A DNA stretch of 64,000 nucleotides, from NCBI GenBank assembly GCA_000827495.1, contig KN817553.1:245026-309025 (forward strand). The letters run 5' to 3'. This DNA is from Hypholoma sublateritium FD-334 SS-4. Taxonomy: Eukaryota > Basidiomycota > Agaricomycetes > Agaricales > Strophariaceae. Each line of letters begins with the position of its first letter. Position 1 is the first letter of the stretch. A program made the position numbers and the translations under genes. The notes below the pieces were generated by a model. The model was not told where the DNA came from and searched no databases. It saw only the letters and a list, made by a program, of their open reading frames with translations. Shown piece by piece: positions 35,201-45,447 of this stretch.

Positions 35201-37002
35201 GCCGGAGGGGCATCGACCAGGACGACCGAGAACGCGGGGTCCGGGAGGACAGCCAGGGCAGGCGTGGGGTGTGTGGATGCGGGGTCAGCATAAGCTTCCT
35301 CGGCCGTGGCTGAGACGCCGGTGGCGATATCAGGCGCAGGGCGGGCATCGACTGTCCCGGAGGCATCGTCGAAGGGGTTCTCAGCTCGCTCTCGGGCGAT
35401 CTGCGCGGCGGGCATGACAGCGTAATCATCGACGACGGGCCGTAGCTCTTCCACAAGCAGCACAACGTCCTCGAAAGGACTCGTCGATCGCGCGCCAGGC
35501 TCTTCGCCTACGGGGTCGACGATAGCCTCCGGCTCCTCTGCGTAGTCGGTCGGGGAAGCGTCCGCGAACCGCGCGTAGATTGCGGCGTCTATCGCCCACG
35601 CGCCTCCAGGGACTTCGTCCGTGTATTCGGGGGAGTCAGCTCGCTCTGGGGCGATCTGCGCGGCGNNTNTGACAGCGTGCGCATCNACGACGGGTGGGAG
35701 ATCGTCCGCAGGCAGAATGACGTCCTCNACGGGACTNGNCGATCGCGCGGCACNCTCTTCNACTACCGGGGTGGAGGGGGTGTCTGCAACTACACCCGTN
35801 GACTCCTCCACGTTTTCGGCCGGAGAAACATCNGCGACAGGGCCCGCGGCCCGCTCGTGCGCCACGCCGTCCATCGTCAGCGGGCCTTCTGCGTGTTCGG
35901 AAGAGCCGCCATGTATAAACAGGNTGACGTNTGCAGNGCCGTCACCGTCCACGGATCCAGCGCCCGGTCCAGGGAGCACGACCGAGACCACACCCGTGAA
36001 AGGGCTGTCGGCGCGCCCGTGTTCAGCGCCGTCGCCGTCCGGCGGCACAGAAAACGGCCGTTCGAAGAGGTCTTGTGAGATCGCACCGGCGAGTGGGCTT
36101 TCCGACCGTTCCTGTCTGTCGTCGGCGGTGCCGTCATCCTGCTTTTCAGACGCGCGATCCACGTCCTGCAGCAGCGTCGCGCGCTCCAGATCCACGACGC
36201 GCTCGTCCGCCAGCGCCCGCGCACGTACCGGAGCGGCGCGCGCGCCCACCCCATGCGCCCTCGACGAAGGCGCAGGGACCGCTGCCCGCGCCCGCGTTGT
36301 ATATACCGGCGGCGCGTCGTCCGCCGCGGGCGCTGCGGCGGGGCGCGCGGTGCCGAGCAACGAGGCGCGGCGCACCGCGCCACCCACCCGCGCCGCCCAT
36401 TTGGCCTTGGGCTGTGCGCCGGCGGTGTCGGGCGGAGGCGGCTTGGTGGCGTTGGCCGCTTTCGCCTGTGCGCGCGGGGGAGAGGGCGCCTTCGGCTCGA
36501 GCGAAGGCGATGGATCGAGCGTCGGAGAGGGCGCAGGCGCTGCATCGCTCTCCTTCGCGGCGGAGGACGCAACCGCGCGCGCAAGACTGGACATGGACGC
36601 AGAGCGGCGCACCGCCGCGCCGAGTCTCGATGCCCACTTCGCGCCCTTACCGTGGGGCGCGGCTCCGCTCTCCCGGGACGCCGTCGTATCGACGGAGGCG
36701 GTGTCGCTGTCGCGCTCCGCCGCGGCGGTGCGAGCAAGGCCAACGAGGGACGGGGCGCGCTTTATCGCCGCGCCTAGCTTCGCCGGCCATTTCACCCCAG
36801 ATTTTACGGAGGCGGGCGGAGGGTGGGCTGTGAATGTGGTATCGCGCGTGGGCGATTTGTCGGGGGGTGCCTCCTGAGGCTGCTCTGGCGCGGGTTGCTG
36901 CTGCTGGGTGCCAAGAAGCGACNGAGACCGGGCGGGGGTGGCCATCCGCGAGACCCAGCGTGTCCCTGCCTTCGCTTTGGCGGGGGGCGGCGGACCGGTC
37001 AT
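32266..37002 (-). CDS. Large repetitive tail-anchored protein
   Basis: One frame of 1578 residues from the ATG at 37002, chosen because the sequence upstream is full of N calls and the first basic module follows this Met; the frame itself opens further up. The N-terminal 225 residues carry four modules of the type KWASRLGAAVRRSASMSSL (about residues 15, 71, 122 and 201) between Pro/Ala-rich linkers. The central 1200 residues are acidic, Ala/Val/Asp-rich, and built of imperfect long repeats: SPFEDVILPAE-like motifs occur five times, VHERAASPFTDAS-like motifs about five times, and PDPAFSAVLVE and DELWTIVDA-like motifs three times. The C terminus is GWILVGLAGIVTVSLMAL then RKAR, a single hydrophobic helix with a basic end, predicting insertion as a tail anchor facing the cytosol. 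No known domain. Some residues are undetermined because of N. Confidence 0.75.
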   Translation of the reverse strand: MTGPPPPAKAKAGTRWVSRMATPARSXSLLGTQQQQPAPEQPQEAPPDKSPTRDTTFTAHPPPASVKSGVKWPAKLGAAIKRAPSLVGLARTAAAERDSDTASVDTTASRESGAAPHGKGAKWASRLGAAVRRSASMSSLARAVASSAAKESDAAPAPSPTLDPSPSLEPKAPSPPRAQAKAANATKPPPPDTAGAQPKAKWAARVGGAVRRASLLGTARPAAAPAADDAPPVYTTRARAAVPAPSSRAHGVGARAAPVRARALADERVVDLERATLLQDVDRASEKQDDGTADDRQERSESPLAGAISQDLFERPFSVPPDGDGAEHGRADSPFTGVVSVVLPGPGAGSVDGDGXAXVXLFIHGGSSEHAEGPLTMDGVAHERAAGPVXDVSPAENVEEXTGVVADTPSTPVXEEXAARSXSPXEDVILPADDLPPVXDAHAVXXAAQIAPERADSPEYTDEVPGGAWAIDAAIYARFADASPTDYAEEPEAIVDPVGEEPGARSTSPFEDVVLLVEELRPVVDDYAVMPAAQIARERAENPFDDASGTVDARPAPDIATGVSATAEEAYADPASTHPTPALAVLPDPAFSVVLVDAPPACPMTISTESDKAGAEQLIVSADEDRVAGAPLRQIKSDPDELWTIVDAPAGAAAAAHTVEGVVADVAREFGLYGADPWAVSAVGHEGADGVRAVDEANVDDAAVESEMAAAANIVHPVSQELGDGLSAAAVDVDDTGHGGVLGPFADEASLSLEVPEVGAGSAEGDAAAYALLSSPSVDIDSPEHAEEEVAGDPLAIDAVVHERAASPFTDASASDFVEEPKTMVDPVVEEPAARSTHPFEDVILPAEDPPFIVDAHAVIPAAQIAQERADCSEYTEQALGGPLAINTAVHEQSAGPFADASPSDYVEEPKAMVDLVVEGPVVRSMSPFEDMILAEDPLPVVDVPVADTLAVEPAAQNAQEXTANPFDDAAPVTXDARPAPDIATGVSVPAEEAHAGGHHAAASTYPTPSLAVLPHPAFSAVLVEEPPVSPVKISTESDGERAQRLIVSADADRVVDVPLAQRDADELWTIVDAQAAAVAYTIDGAAGDVASAVGNEGADRVRAXDEAVVDAAAVESETDAPADIAHPAAEARARAAAVAAPVLDAQCGPPVDAEHARVGSFADGASLELPEVGVGSAEGGGAAHALXSSPSVDVDSSEHAEEEAPGDPLVIDGXVHERVASPFGNASASDYVEEPKAIVGPVVEEPATRSASPFEDVILPAEGLPPVVVPAAQITQERAEDSIDDAASVIIDARPTPDVATATEACSGDRHAAASTHLTPXLATLPDPAFSAVLVERPPASPMRISTASDKAEQPIVSAHEDRVVDAPLRQIQSDADESWTIVGSQARAAYTVEDAPVAVPPECGPYEANPWAVSAVAHKGVDTPRPAHMCAAANGVRAVVEANVAAAVAESETDAPVYVVRPVAGARARAAAVAAPVPAAQRGPPAASASTERTPSPAMKSGVYPATPASGDQVPSDARGRATRTPPTLGTNATPCHSRRGDPANPERPFRDYSGWILVGLAGIVTVSLMALRKAR

Positions 37003-37439
37003 ACTTGCAGAGGTGGAAGAATGGGTATTNGAAACGGCGGGTATGNTNTGTTGCNGTNGTTCGAANGAGAGNGAGTTGGCGCNGGATGTTGTNGTTGNGA
37101 AGGTTANGCCAGGAGGCTCCGTCGAGGCGGACACGATGCAGGGGTGGTGTGGTGTAGACAGACAAAACGCCTCGATGTGAACATGCAGCGCAATGCCGCG
37201 CTGCGCAGGACATAACACCGCTAAAGATTGCAAGTCTCGTCCTTTTTCGTGCTCGGAGCGTCATAAACCTGTGCGCGAAGCGAAGCCTCAGCCACAAGCC
37301 AAGTGACACAAGCGGCGCGAGCGAACAACATGGCACACCTTCTATATTCCAGAATGCGAACCCCGAATACTGCATCCACTTTCGCGACATGACAGCGGGC
37401 GAGGAAAAGACGAGATGGAACGGAGCGCCGTGTTCTATG
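37003..37439. other. Upstream region of the large repeat gene
   Basis: Contains about twelve N calls (37030-37107) and low-complexity sequence. It could hold the leader or further N-terminal codons of the large gene. Confidence 0.4.
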
Positions 37440-37625
37440 GCGCCGACTAGCTAGCGCACCAATGGAACACAGACTGCGCGCACGGCGGCCCTAGAAGGGA
37501 GGATGCGGCGGGCGTAAGTGCATCTTTGCAGGGAAGTGTGCGGGAGGCAATTTTAGTACAAGAAGTAGTTGCTTTGCGCATGCGGGAGGGCGGTAGAGGT
37601 TTTGCACAGCTAAGGTCTGGGTTGA
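37440..37625 (+). pseudogene. Truncated third copy of the membrane protein
   Basis: This stretch matches the 3' coding part of the unit A/B genes: TAGCTAGCGCACCAATGGAA, then CTGCGCGCACGG, AATTTTAGTACAAGAAGTAG and GCGCATGCGGGAG correspond in order to the segment at about 27215-27380. The frame is broken and the transmembrane part is absent. The inverted-repeat motif follows at 37984, in the same order as in the full units, so this is the relic of an older duplication. Confidence 0.7.
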
Positions 37626-38486
37626 ACTTCAGACAGTCATGATGGGATGCAGTTTGTGCGTGGGCATAAATTGGCGGAGATGTCGAAGGCGAGGAGCAAT
37701 GACGACATGGAAGAGTAGAGGCGTTCGCGCAACTTCGGTATGTGCTCGGGACACGTTCAAGTTAGCCTGCATTGAACCAGCCGGGGCAGACTGACGCAAG
37801 AGGCATATCAGCCAGGGACATAGATGCAGCACTGCGAAAAGCAAGAAAAAAGTGTAAAGTACCTTGCACTTGCAGGAGCCTTCCGGTAAGGAACGCCGTT
37901 ATAAGTCACAGATTAGTTGGCTAGGCGGGAGGAGGTCGGAGCTGCCAGTGGTCGCAAGCTGGTCGGAGCCGCGGTGCGCGTTGTTTGGTTCCCCGCCGTC
38001 ACCAAACAAAGACGCTGACTTGCTCTCAACAACGTCGTGCACATCCAACTTGCATACAACCGACCAGTGCACTGAAAATACTCTATGGAAGGTCTCCAGT
38101 TGCACATGTGCTCCAACCACGAACTTTGGCTGCCATAGAACATTCGCAGAACCTTGCATCCACCTACCGCATCCTCTCTTCCGTCGGGCCATGTCACCAG
38201 CTCACGACCCACCCGCGACCCTCTATAGGAGTCTCCGCCTGCTTGAAGCTCATCCCGTCCTGCTCTCCGTGCTCCCAGTGTGCCAACGTTCACGAGCGCC
38301 GTATGGTTACCGACTCCGCTCGCGAATCCTACCAACGCACGACAGCGCTGAGCGCGATGAGCACTCTGCCTCTGCGATATTCGAAGCCCCTACTTAATTT
38401 TGTCCCCAAGGTCCGAATTAGCGCTGTAAATCGCCGCACACCAATTTGCAATCTGCACAGCACGACAGTGCGAATCACTGTATACA
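37626..38486. other. Intergenic with repeat remnants
   Basis: No gene seen. It continues the relic duplication unit, with the third inverted-repeat motif, and leads into the promoter of the gene at 38532. Confidence 0.45.
37984..38006. repeat. Inverted-repeat motif, copy 3
   Basis: TTTGGT, an 11-base GC-rich spacer, then ACCAAA, preceded by GCGCGTTG as in copy 1. The GC-rich right flank is not conserved here. Confidence 0.7.
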
Positions 38487-38493
38487 TATAAAG
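38487..38493 (+). promoter_or_regulatory. TATA box
   Basis: TATAAAG 39 bases before the ATG at 38532, consistent with a core promoter and a short leader. Confidence 0.5.
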
Positions 38494-38531
38494 GCCGTGC
38501 GCACGAGAACACCCACTTCTTGCCCACCATC

Positions 38532-39445
38532 ATGTTTGCCTCTGCCAAAGACGTCGAAATCGAGGGCAGCACCTTGCTCACCGTCGCGCACGACTACATC
38601 CACAACGAGCACCACTACCAGAGCCCAGAAATTGTTATCAATGTCTTGCCTCCAGCCCCAGCGCCCAGCCTACCAGGCTCAATCTCACATTTTGACGAAC
38701 ACTGGATCCGGTTCGACTGGTCGGCGTTCTTCTGGTCGGCGTCTGTTCCGTTTCTTCCAGAGTACCGACTTGAGGTCGATGATCTGCGCGCGAAGCTCCA
38801 GCAAAGAATCCACGAGCTGCAGAAAAAGCGGCGGACGAAGGACGCGGAGCGAACGCAGACGCGGCGCAGAAAGCCGTCCGGGCGCCCGCCGCCGGGACCT
38901 CGTTCAACGGTCAAAACGGGGCCTGCTGCCCATGGCGCCTCGCCGCCATCGAGCGTGATTTATTCGACTGATCCCGCGCATGCGCAGCATTCACACAGCG
39001 AATCAGATGCAGGTAAGTACGCCTCTTCACGGTGTCCGCGACTCGCTTCTACTCCGCACTTTCTGATCAAACGCCATTAGACAAAGAAGGGGATGAGCAG
39101 ACCCCCCACATCAACAACACGCCGTTCCCGCTCAACTCCTACACGTCAGCGGACTTCCGTGCGTACGAGGGGCTGTACGAGAATCCTCCCGACACCAACG
39201 AGGAAGGCGTTCCCAACCGCGAGCCGCACCCCAACGATTTCGATTTCGAGGCGCAACCTCCCATTCCGCCCGTGCACTCGGAGTACTGGCACGCGTGCAA
39301 TGCGTGGTATGCGTGGTACGCGCACTGCATGGCGTCGTGGCAGGCGTCGTGCGCCGCATGGATGGCGGCCGTGATGTCATGGAGCCCGCCATGGCTAGGG
39401 ATGTGCGCCCCGTCCTGGCTCGGGGCGTGGGCCCCCTGGCGGTAG
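38532..39445 (+). CDS. Unknown protein with Trp-rich C terminus
   Basis: Two exons (38532-39012 and 39081-39445; 68-bp GT-AG intron) encode 281 residues. The N terminus, MFASAKDVEIEGSTLLTVAH, resembles the short F-x-NAR-x-I-x-GG-x-F-x-V-x-GD motif that opens many basidiomycete-specific proteins; this is a loose likeness. A charged segment follows (QQRIHELQKKRRTKDAERTQ), then an acidic Pro/Asn-rich stretch. The last 55 residues are extraordinary: about ten tryptophans plus many Ala, Met, Cys and Tyr, for example CNAWYAWYAHCMASWQASC. The pattern could form an amphipathic membrane-seeking helix, but this is speculation. No known domain. The TATA box and clean splice sites support a real gene. 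Confidence 0.65.
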
Positions 39446-41830
39446 ACGAATAAAGGAACACCTACATTCCTCCCATACTTCGGTTCGCACATGGTCAACG
39501 GTTACGGATCCCGGAAACCCTCGCGCTGCAGTTGTCGTCCGGCTGGTCGGGCGGCACATACCCATATCACTGTCGAGCTTTCATGAAGTTGGCATTTTGC
39601 ACGAGACGCAGGCTTCAGCGCGTCGCGTGGACAAGTTATATCCAAGTGATAATCCTCCAGTTGTTCATCCGGCCAAGCGCCATTTCTTTTTTTTTTTTTG
39701 ATGAATGCAGTGGGCCGAATATCGATTGTCCGCGCGGTTTACACAAGAGAATCTAAATTACGACTCTACGAGCAGCGCAATGTGATATTTATACCAAATT
39801 CCTCGGACGTGTGACGAATTTCCGGGTATACATGGCATAGTGCAATGTGCCTGATAGTGTGCAAGCATTATAAGAGAGGCCTAAAATCGGCACGATGCAG
39901 ATCGCGGCTGGAAGAGCAATTTGTTTTAGCTGGCGCGAAGAAAAACTGAGCTAGCGGGCGGCGGCCCGGGGAAGAGAGGACGCGCTATTTGGTCCCCCGC
40001 CGCCACCAAATACAGATTTCGCAGCGGGCCGCGCCGACAAGTTTCGAGGTCGTACACTTCTCCACCAAGGTCACCACTTCCAGCGCGAACCTCGGCTTCC
40101 ATATAACACCCACAGACCTCCGCTGACCCGTCCACTGTGTCCCAAATCCCGACTCCTGAAGCACTTCCTCCGTACCCGCATCCAACCGCATGGGTGCTCT
40201 CCGCCTCTGAATCCTGATTGAAGCAGGCTGGTCGCCTGAGACGCCCTCCTGCATCTCCATGTCGTTCAGCACCTCATACGCCTCTGCATCTGCGCCTTGT
40301 TTTGCACCAGCTGACAACCAGCGCCAGCCGATCTCCTCCCCGCCTGTTCGCCTCACCGTTCGCCTTCCTCTCGCGCCGGTCCTCGGTTCTGCGCCGCCGC
40401 TGCCTCCGCCTATGGATATACAGCACCCCTTCATCTAGGCTGGCATCTTGCGCGAAAAGTGCGCGAATACTCGTGGCGCGCACTACGTCATACAGAGCGT
40501 TATGTCCTTCGCTAAGTCCGCGACTACCGTCCTCGCAGGCGCTGCGAAATCAGATATGTATCATCTACGTTTTGCGACGGATTTGCACACTAGTATATGC
40601 GGAGGAGTACGTGCGGCAGAGGAGGACCAAAGAATCTGGGTCGAATGTAAGTTGATCAGATTCCTTCCATAGTGTCGTACTGACTACGACTCTTTCTGGG
40701 GCCCCTTTTATTGTCGTTCCGCAGCTGCAGTGTATGACCTGGAGGACACATACGAAGAAGCCTCAGCGACACCCCGCATCGTTGCCACATCATGTAGCCG
40801 AACTGGCCCCTTGACCCATCTCAAGTCGTCCTCTGCCCACTCTCAGCGGTTCCGTGCGACGTCTACCTGCAGACATACTCTGTAGGCACTTTCTCCTTTC
40901 TGGCTAGTGCAGAAAACGCGAACTTGCACATGATTCTCTGCAAGCACACATACTTCCGATTCATCGCTGCGGCGCCACAATAAATGCATTCACAGCGACT
41001 TTTTCCCAGCTCGATACAGGGCTTCACAGCAGCAAAATGAACGACGGTTGTCCATGATCTTCCGACCCGGTCCTCGCACCTCTTCTCCTCGTCAGCGCTT
41101 TACGTCTCGCTTTCCCACCTTCGTACCATCCTACAGACAGCCCTTCTACGTCCTTCTACAATCTATGTTTACACGGAGCCTGCCCCGGCCGCGTTCTGCA
41201 AATACAGGGAGTTAATACTCTGTCGCGCCGCCTTTTGACTAGACATAACACTGTGACAAACGTGACATCTCGCCCTCGCACAATTCACCTCCTCCTGACG
41301 CTGCCACACCCCCACGTTCCTCCGAAACCACTTCAATATCAAGGAGAGTTGTCTTTCTACGTTCTTTCGTGCACACGCCTCCGACCGTGTCATTTTCTGA
41401 TAACAAGACGTTCATTCGTCAGAGTCACTACGCGTATCACTCTCGATCTGCATCGCGCTAGTTCCCAGGACCCTCCAACATCTCATGCATGCTATCGTAT
41501 ACATACCAGTATGTCCTATACTCCAGAACTCGCATGAAGCAGGCTAGCAGCAGGCTATAAACTTGGAAATAAACATCGCATTACGCCACTTTTCTATGTT
41601 CTATATAAGTAATGTTAGCCTGTTGCCGAGTCGAGGGCGTGTGCGGACGGATTGTGCGGCAAGGGATGTGAGGGAGAGCGCCGAATCGATAAGAGGGCCG
41701 TGGTGGAATGGTTCAAATGACTTGGGGTAGGCACCCATGTGGCAAGTACGTATCAAGTACGTATCGTCAAATGCCTACTTATTTGACGCATGTTTTCGAC
41801 TCAGCGGAACGACCGTCGGCCGCCGGGTAA
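39446..41830. other. Intergenic, GC-rich, no convincing gene
   Basis: Contains a T-run near 39687, the fourth inverted-repeat motif and a 149-residue minus-strand frame (40434-39985, Gly/Arg-rich) that runs across the repeat motif and is probably spurious. The direct repeat AAGTACGTATC twice lies at about 41745-41766. Confidence 0.4.
39988..40010. repeat. Inverted-repeat motif, copy 4
   Basis: TTTGGT, an 11-base GC-rich spacer, then ACCAAA, followed by ATTTCGC and GCGGGCCGCGCCGAC as in copies 1 and 2. No membrane-protein fragment was recognised beside it, so the motif is either mobile or what remains of a unit. Confidence 0.7.
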
Positions 41831-41838
41831 TATAAATA
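41831..41838 (+). promoter_or_regulatory. TATA box
   Basis: TATAAATA 97 bases before the ATG at 41935, with a pyrimidine-rich leader. Confidence 0.55.
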
Positions 41839-44078
41839 GGCAAAGCGCAGCACAGCACTCCTTGATTCAGACTTTTTCGTGGCTTTCCCTGGCTTTCCTT
41901 GAGTTGCTTCCCCTCTCATCCAACTCTCATCGCCATGTCATCCTCCAAAAGGGTACACTTTGGTTTCGACGATGAGGCTCCACGCTATGTCACCTCTGAT
42001 TCACTATCCAGCGCGCCCTCCACCCCCCCACCCTTCCCCCCGCCGTTTTCGGATTTGCAAGGTATGTATGGATAGATTCGATGGTGTTGACTGATATGAA
42101 ACTGAATCCTCATTCATTTTTTACTGAATGCAGAGCTCCCTCCAACTAGACTCAATGGTAACACCTTTGTAGCTCTCCAGTAGCTTGAACCGTAAATTGA
42201 TGAATACCCACTGGACATCTGACCAGATCACCTACCTCCCGATGAAACGTTTGCGTTCTTTAGTGGTATATATCTTGGTCATTTGATTTTTGCCTTGTCA
42301 TTCTCTCTCATAATGCCGTAAAGGTCTCCCATATAAGCCTGAGGTGGATATCGATGGCCCCGATCTACTACCATATTTCGAACGCAGCCATCGCAGCATT
42401 CAGGAACTGATTCAGATTAGCACGGCTCCTACAGGCCCGGATATAAGTTTCAACTTTTTAGGGCAGGATGATAGCCTCCACAGGATCATGGATCCGGCGT
42501 TTGATGTACAATTCAGGCATATGCTACTCAAGAAGTTGCTGGAGTGTGTCGATGATAATCCGGTAGTAATGGCAGCGTCTGTTGTTAGTGCAATCATCGA
42601 GTCAAAAATCGTGAGCAGTTTTAGTTATATCCATTTCAGTATTCACTATTGCACTACAGGGTGCTGGTGACAATGACTTGGATTCGTTCGCGCAGTGTTT
42701 GGAGCACACAAGAATTATGCTTGACAGGGTGATTTCCATGTCGGATTATGCGGTTGTCGAGGATGCGATTAGCCATTACAGAAGGTATATCATCCTTTTC
42801 AGGTATTGCACCCACAAATTTAAATGGACCATCTAGCAAGATTGATGGCGAAAAGGAAAACTTGAACCAACTCACTCGGGAGTCAAAATTTGTCAAGGTA
42901 GCGGATTATGAAATATACAAAAATAAGGCCAGTGGATTTTTTTGGAGCATTGACTGGGCAACGTGTGTCCTCTTGGTGCGATCTTGTTTCATCCTATTGT
43001 CGTAGACCTTCTCACAATGTTTATTCCTCAGAATGAAATGTCGTTACCATTGAGCATTCCCGGCGCCAAACCTATTCTAGAAGGCACAACATACTGGATT
43101 GCGGCCGAGCAAGCCTTACAGCATGCCAAAAGTCAAATACCAATGGTCTCCACTGTTTTCAAACGGTACAATATTGGAGAATCACAGTATCTTGTTCAAG
43201 CTGGATTTGACGAATCTCTGATAATATCCGGCATTGGGTATCTCGAACAAATCCATGTTTTTGTCTCTACAGACCTAGTCGACGAGGTCATCGCTAATTT
43301 GGCACTTGAGCTGGGCAAGATATTTCCCCCATTCTCCTCTGTCCTTTTCACGGAAACTTCTCTATACCGTCTCCCAGTCTTTACTGACGCTGGCAACATC
43401 CGGGAATTCGACGAGCTTGTATTGAGTACTGCATCAGATATTTATCACACACTCAGCACGGCTAAATCACCCTTAACTGTCGTTAGCCTTTCTCAGGCTT
43501 CCAGCTCCAGTGCACCCAGCTTGTCGCAGGATGGGACCAGTGGCAGCAGGGAGGAATTGAATAAAGGCTCGGAATCGAGGAAAACCGCGGATAAGTAAAG
43601 GCAAAAAAGGAGACGACGGAAATGAAGATAAAGAAAACGAAGATGATCCGCCATCGGATCCAGATAATGGCCCTCCAGCAGATTCGCCGGGTTCTGTGGC
43701 TGGAAGCAAGCGACGGGAAATCTGGTTCAATGTTACGTCTAAGGTAATGGCGGCCGACTCAGGTATGGGTTTACCTGCGAATACTGCCTTTCAAACCCTT
43801 GTCATGGATGGAACATTGATTATAGAGGTACGGGCACTTCGTTCTCAAAAAATCGCAGTTAAATCGCAGTCAAGCTAAATACGACCGACGCCATTACTAC
43901 AGGACCATGAAACTCACTTTCCTCCACGTCGCCATGCTCATTTCAAGGCGCTTTCATTTGGCACTAAAATAAGTAAACCGGGTGACGTTTACAAGCAGAT
44001 GCATATTAGAATTGTCATTGATTCGCACAACAAAAATGCGAGGGTATCGGATATATACCCATCGAAGACTTCAGCGAC

Positions 44079-44085
44079 AGATGGG
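44079..44085. repeat. Target-site duplication, left
   Basis: AGATGGG directly outside the left inverted repeat; an identical heptamer flanks the right end at 45448-45454. Confidence 0.65.
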
Positions 44086-45447
44086 TAAGGTTGGCGGGAA
44101 CTCCACGGCAGGATTTGCTTTTTGCATTTCGCGTTCGATGGTGAGAAAAGTGTACTTGCTTTTCTCACGCAGCATTCCTCTAATCCCCGCTACTAACTTG
44201 AGTCGGGATGTGCAAAATGGCAGACTATTTGCCTCATTCCTCACTACAAGCAAACCAGACTGCTATAAAATTTGGTAGATAGGTGTCGGTACATATTGGC
44301 TATGAAAATTTATTTGTATCTGAAGAGGAGCGGTGTAAAAGAGTCTAAGCTCTCGGAACACTTCCGCGTTGAGTAACCCCCACTCGGTCAACGCACAAAC
44401 TANAGGCAGTGTGCTAATCGTGGACCGAGTCTTCCTCGCAGAGAAGACCTCCATAGAAACGAGCGTAGAGCTTGGGAACGGCTTGTCAGTGAAATGACAG
44501 AAGCGTATTACTACATTGGTACCGCAGGTACTAGGGATCACTAGTCACTATTGAGTCACTACGTATACTTAGGATAGACCTCAGGCCTCAGCAAGGGCTC
44601 TCAGTCCCACATTGTGCCTCTGCTCAACAGATTNGCTCTCCTGACAAAATCTCTCAAATTCTTCCCCATAATTATAAGTTGATTTTAAGTTATAACTTTG
44701 CGTTCAATATATCTCCCCTGTCGCTAGTTCNAAAAACTTGCGTGTAATTAAATTAAATTTTACGCCGCCTCGTTTCTTCTGAAGCAACACTAGGTCATGG
44801 CTTCTAACATATTTTTTCACGGGCGCGTACGAAAGCAAGGCGGCATCAGCAAACCTCTAAATATAGAGCTACTCAAAGGACCGGCGCTTGCAACGCGCTT
44901 GCCCATTAGCGAGCCAACGCTGCACCTATTATTCGTAGTGCAGCGGTCTCGCCGTGCACTCTCNAAAGGCAAAAAAAAAGTTTACAAGTGTTCCCGTATT
45001 TTTAAAAGAGCGCATACTTCGCAGCCGACACCGCCTACCACTTTGCACGCTGCTCCCCGTCGCCGAAAACGCGTTTTGTCACGGAAATCGGTACACGCGC
45101 ACAGAGACATTGAATGTCCTCGCTCACCACGCTACTTGATGCAGCGCAAATCGTAAATCTTCATACACAGAGGCGCGGGTGACGCTGGAGGCCGAGTTGG
45201 CCAAGCTCGAGAGCGGCGCGGAACCAAGATAATACGCAGGCTTTCTCCCATCCTTGGTTCCTGTTAACTCGTCATCGCATCGAATTCTTATGCCCTCTGG
45301 CGCTCCTCGCCGCTCGGCATAGCTGAGCGGTGCAAGGTGGTGCATCGAGGCAAATGAGACGAGTCATCACGGCAAACTCCGTAGCCAGAGAAGCCCGAAA
45401 TCAAAAATCAAAAATCAAAATCCTGCCGTGGAGTTCCCGCCAACGGT
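44086..45447. mobile_element. Non-autonomous TIR DNA transposon
   Basis: The ends are inverted repeats. Left, from 44090: GTTGGCGGGAACTCCACGGC and on through AGGATTT; right, ending at 45444, is the exact complement. That is a perfect run of about 27 bases, continuing inward with weaker similarity (TTTTTGCATTTCG against TTTTTGATTTCGG). AGATGGG flanks both sides. The 1362-bp interior has no transposase; the longest frame (44797-45156, 119 codons) is Arg/Lys-rich and unrecognised. It looks like a non-autonomous element needing a transposase from elsewhere. A 7-bp exact duplication is close to the 8 bp of hAT elements, but the tips are not diagnostic, so I leave the superfamily open. Confidence 0.8.

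Noticed and set aside
33622..35313. Long plus-strand frame opposite the large repeat protein
   Set aside because: It mirrors the codon bias of the minus-strand gene, repeats with it, and lacks any coherent domain. The minus frame has the tail anchor and the ordered modules.
35621..36877. 418-residue plus-strand Ser/Ala/Pro-rich frame
   Set aside because: Antisense shadow of the same large gene.
39985..40434. 149-residue minus-strand frame, Gly/Arg-rich
   Set aside because: It overlaps the repeated inverted-repeat motif, has no domain and matches the GC bias of the region.
44797..45156. Frame inside the inverted-repeat element as a transposase
   Set aside because: Only 119 codons, Arg/Lys-rich, with no transposase motif and an N inside it.
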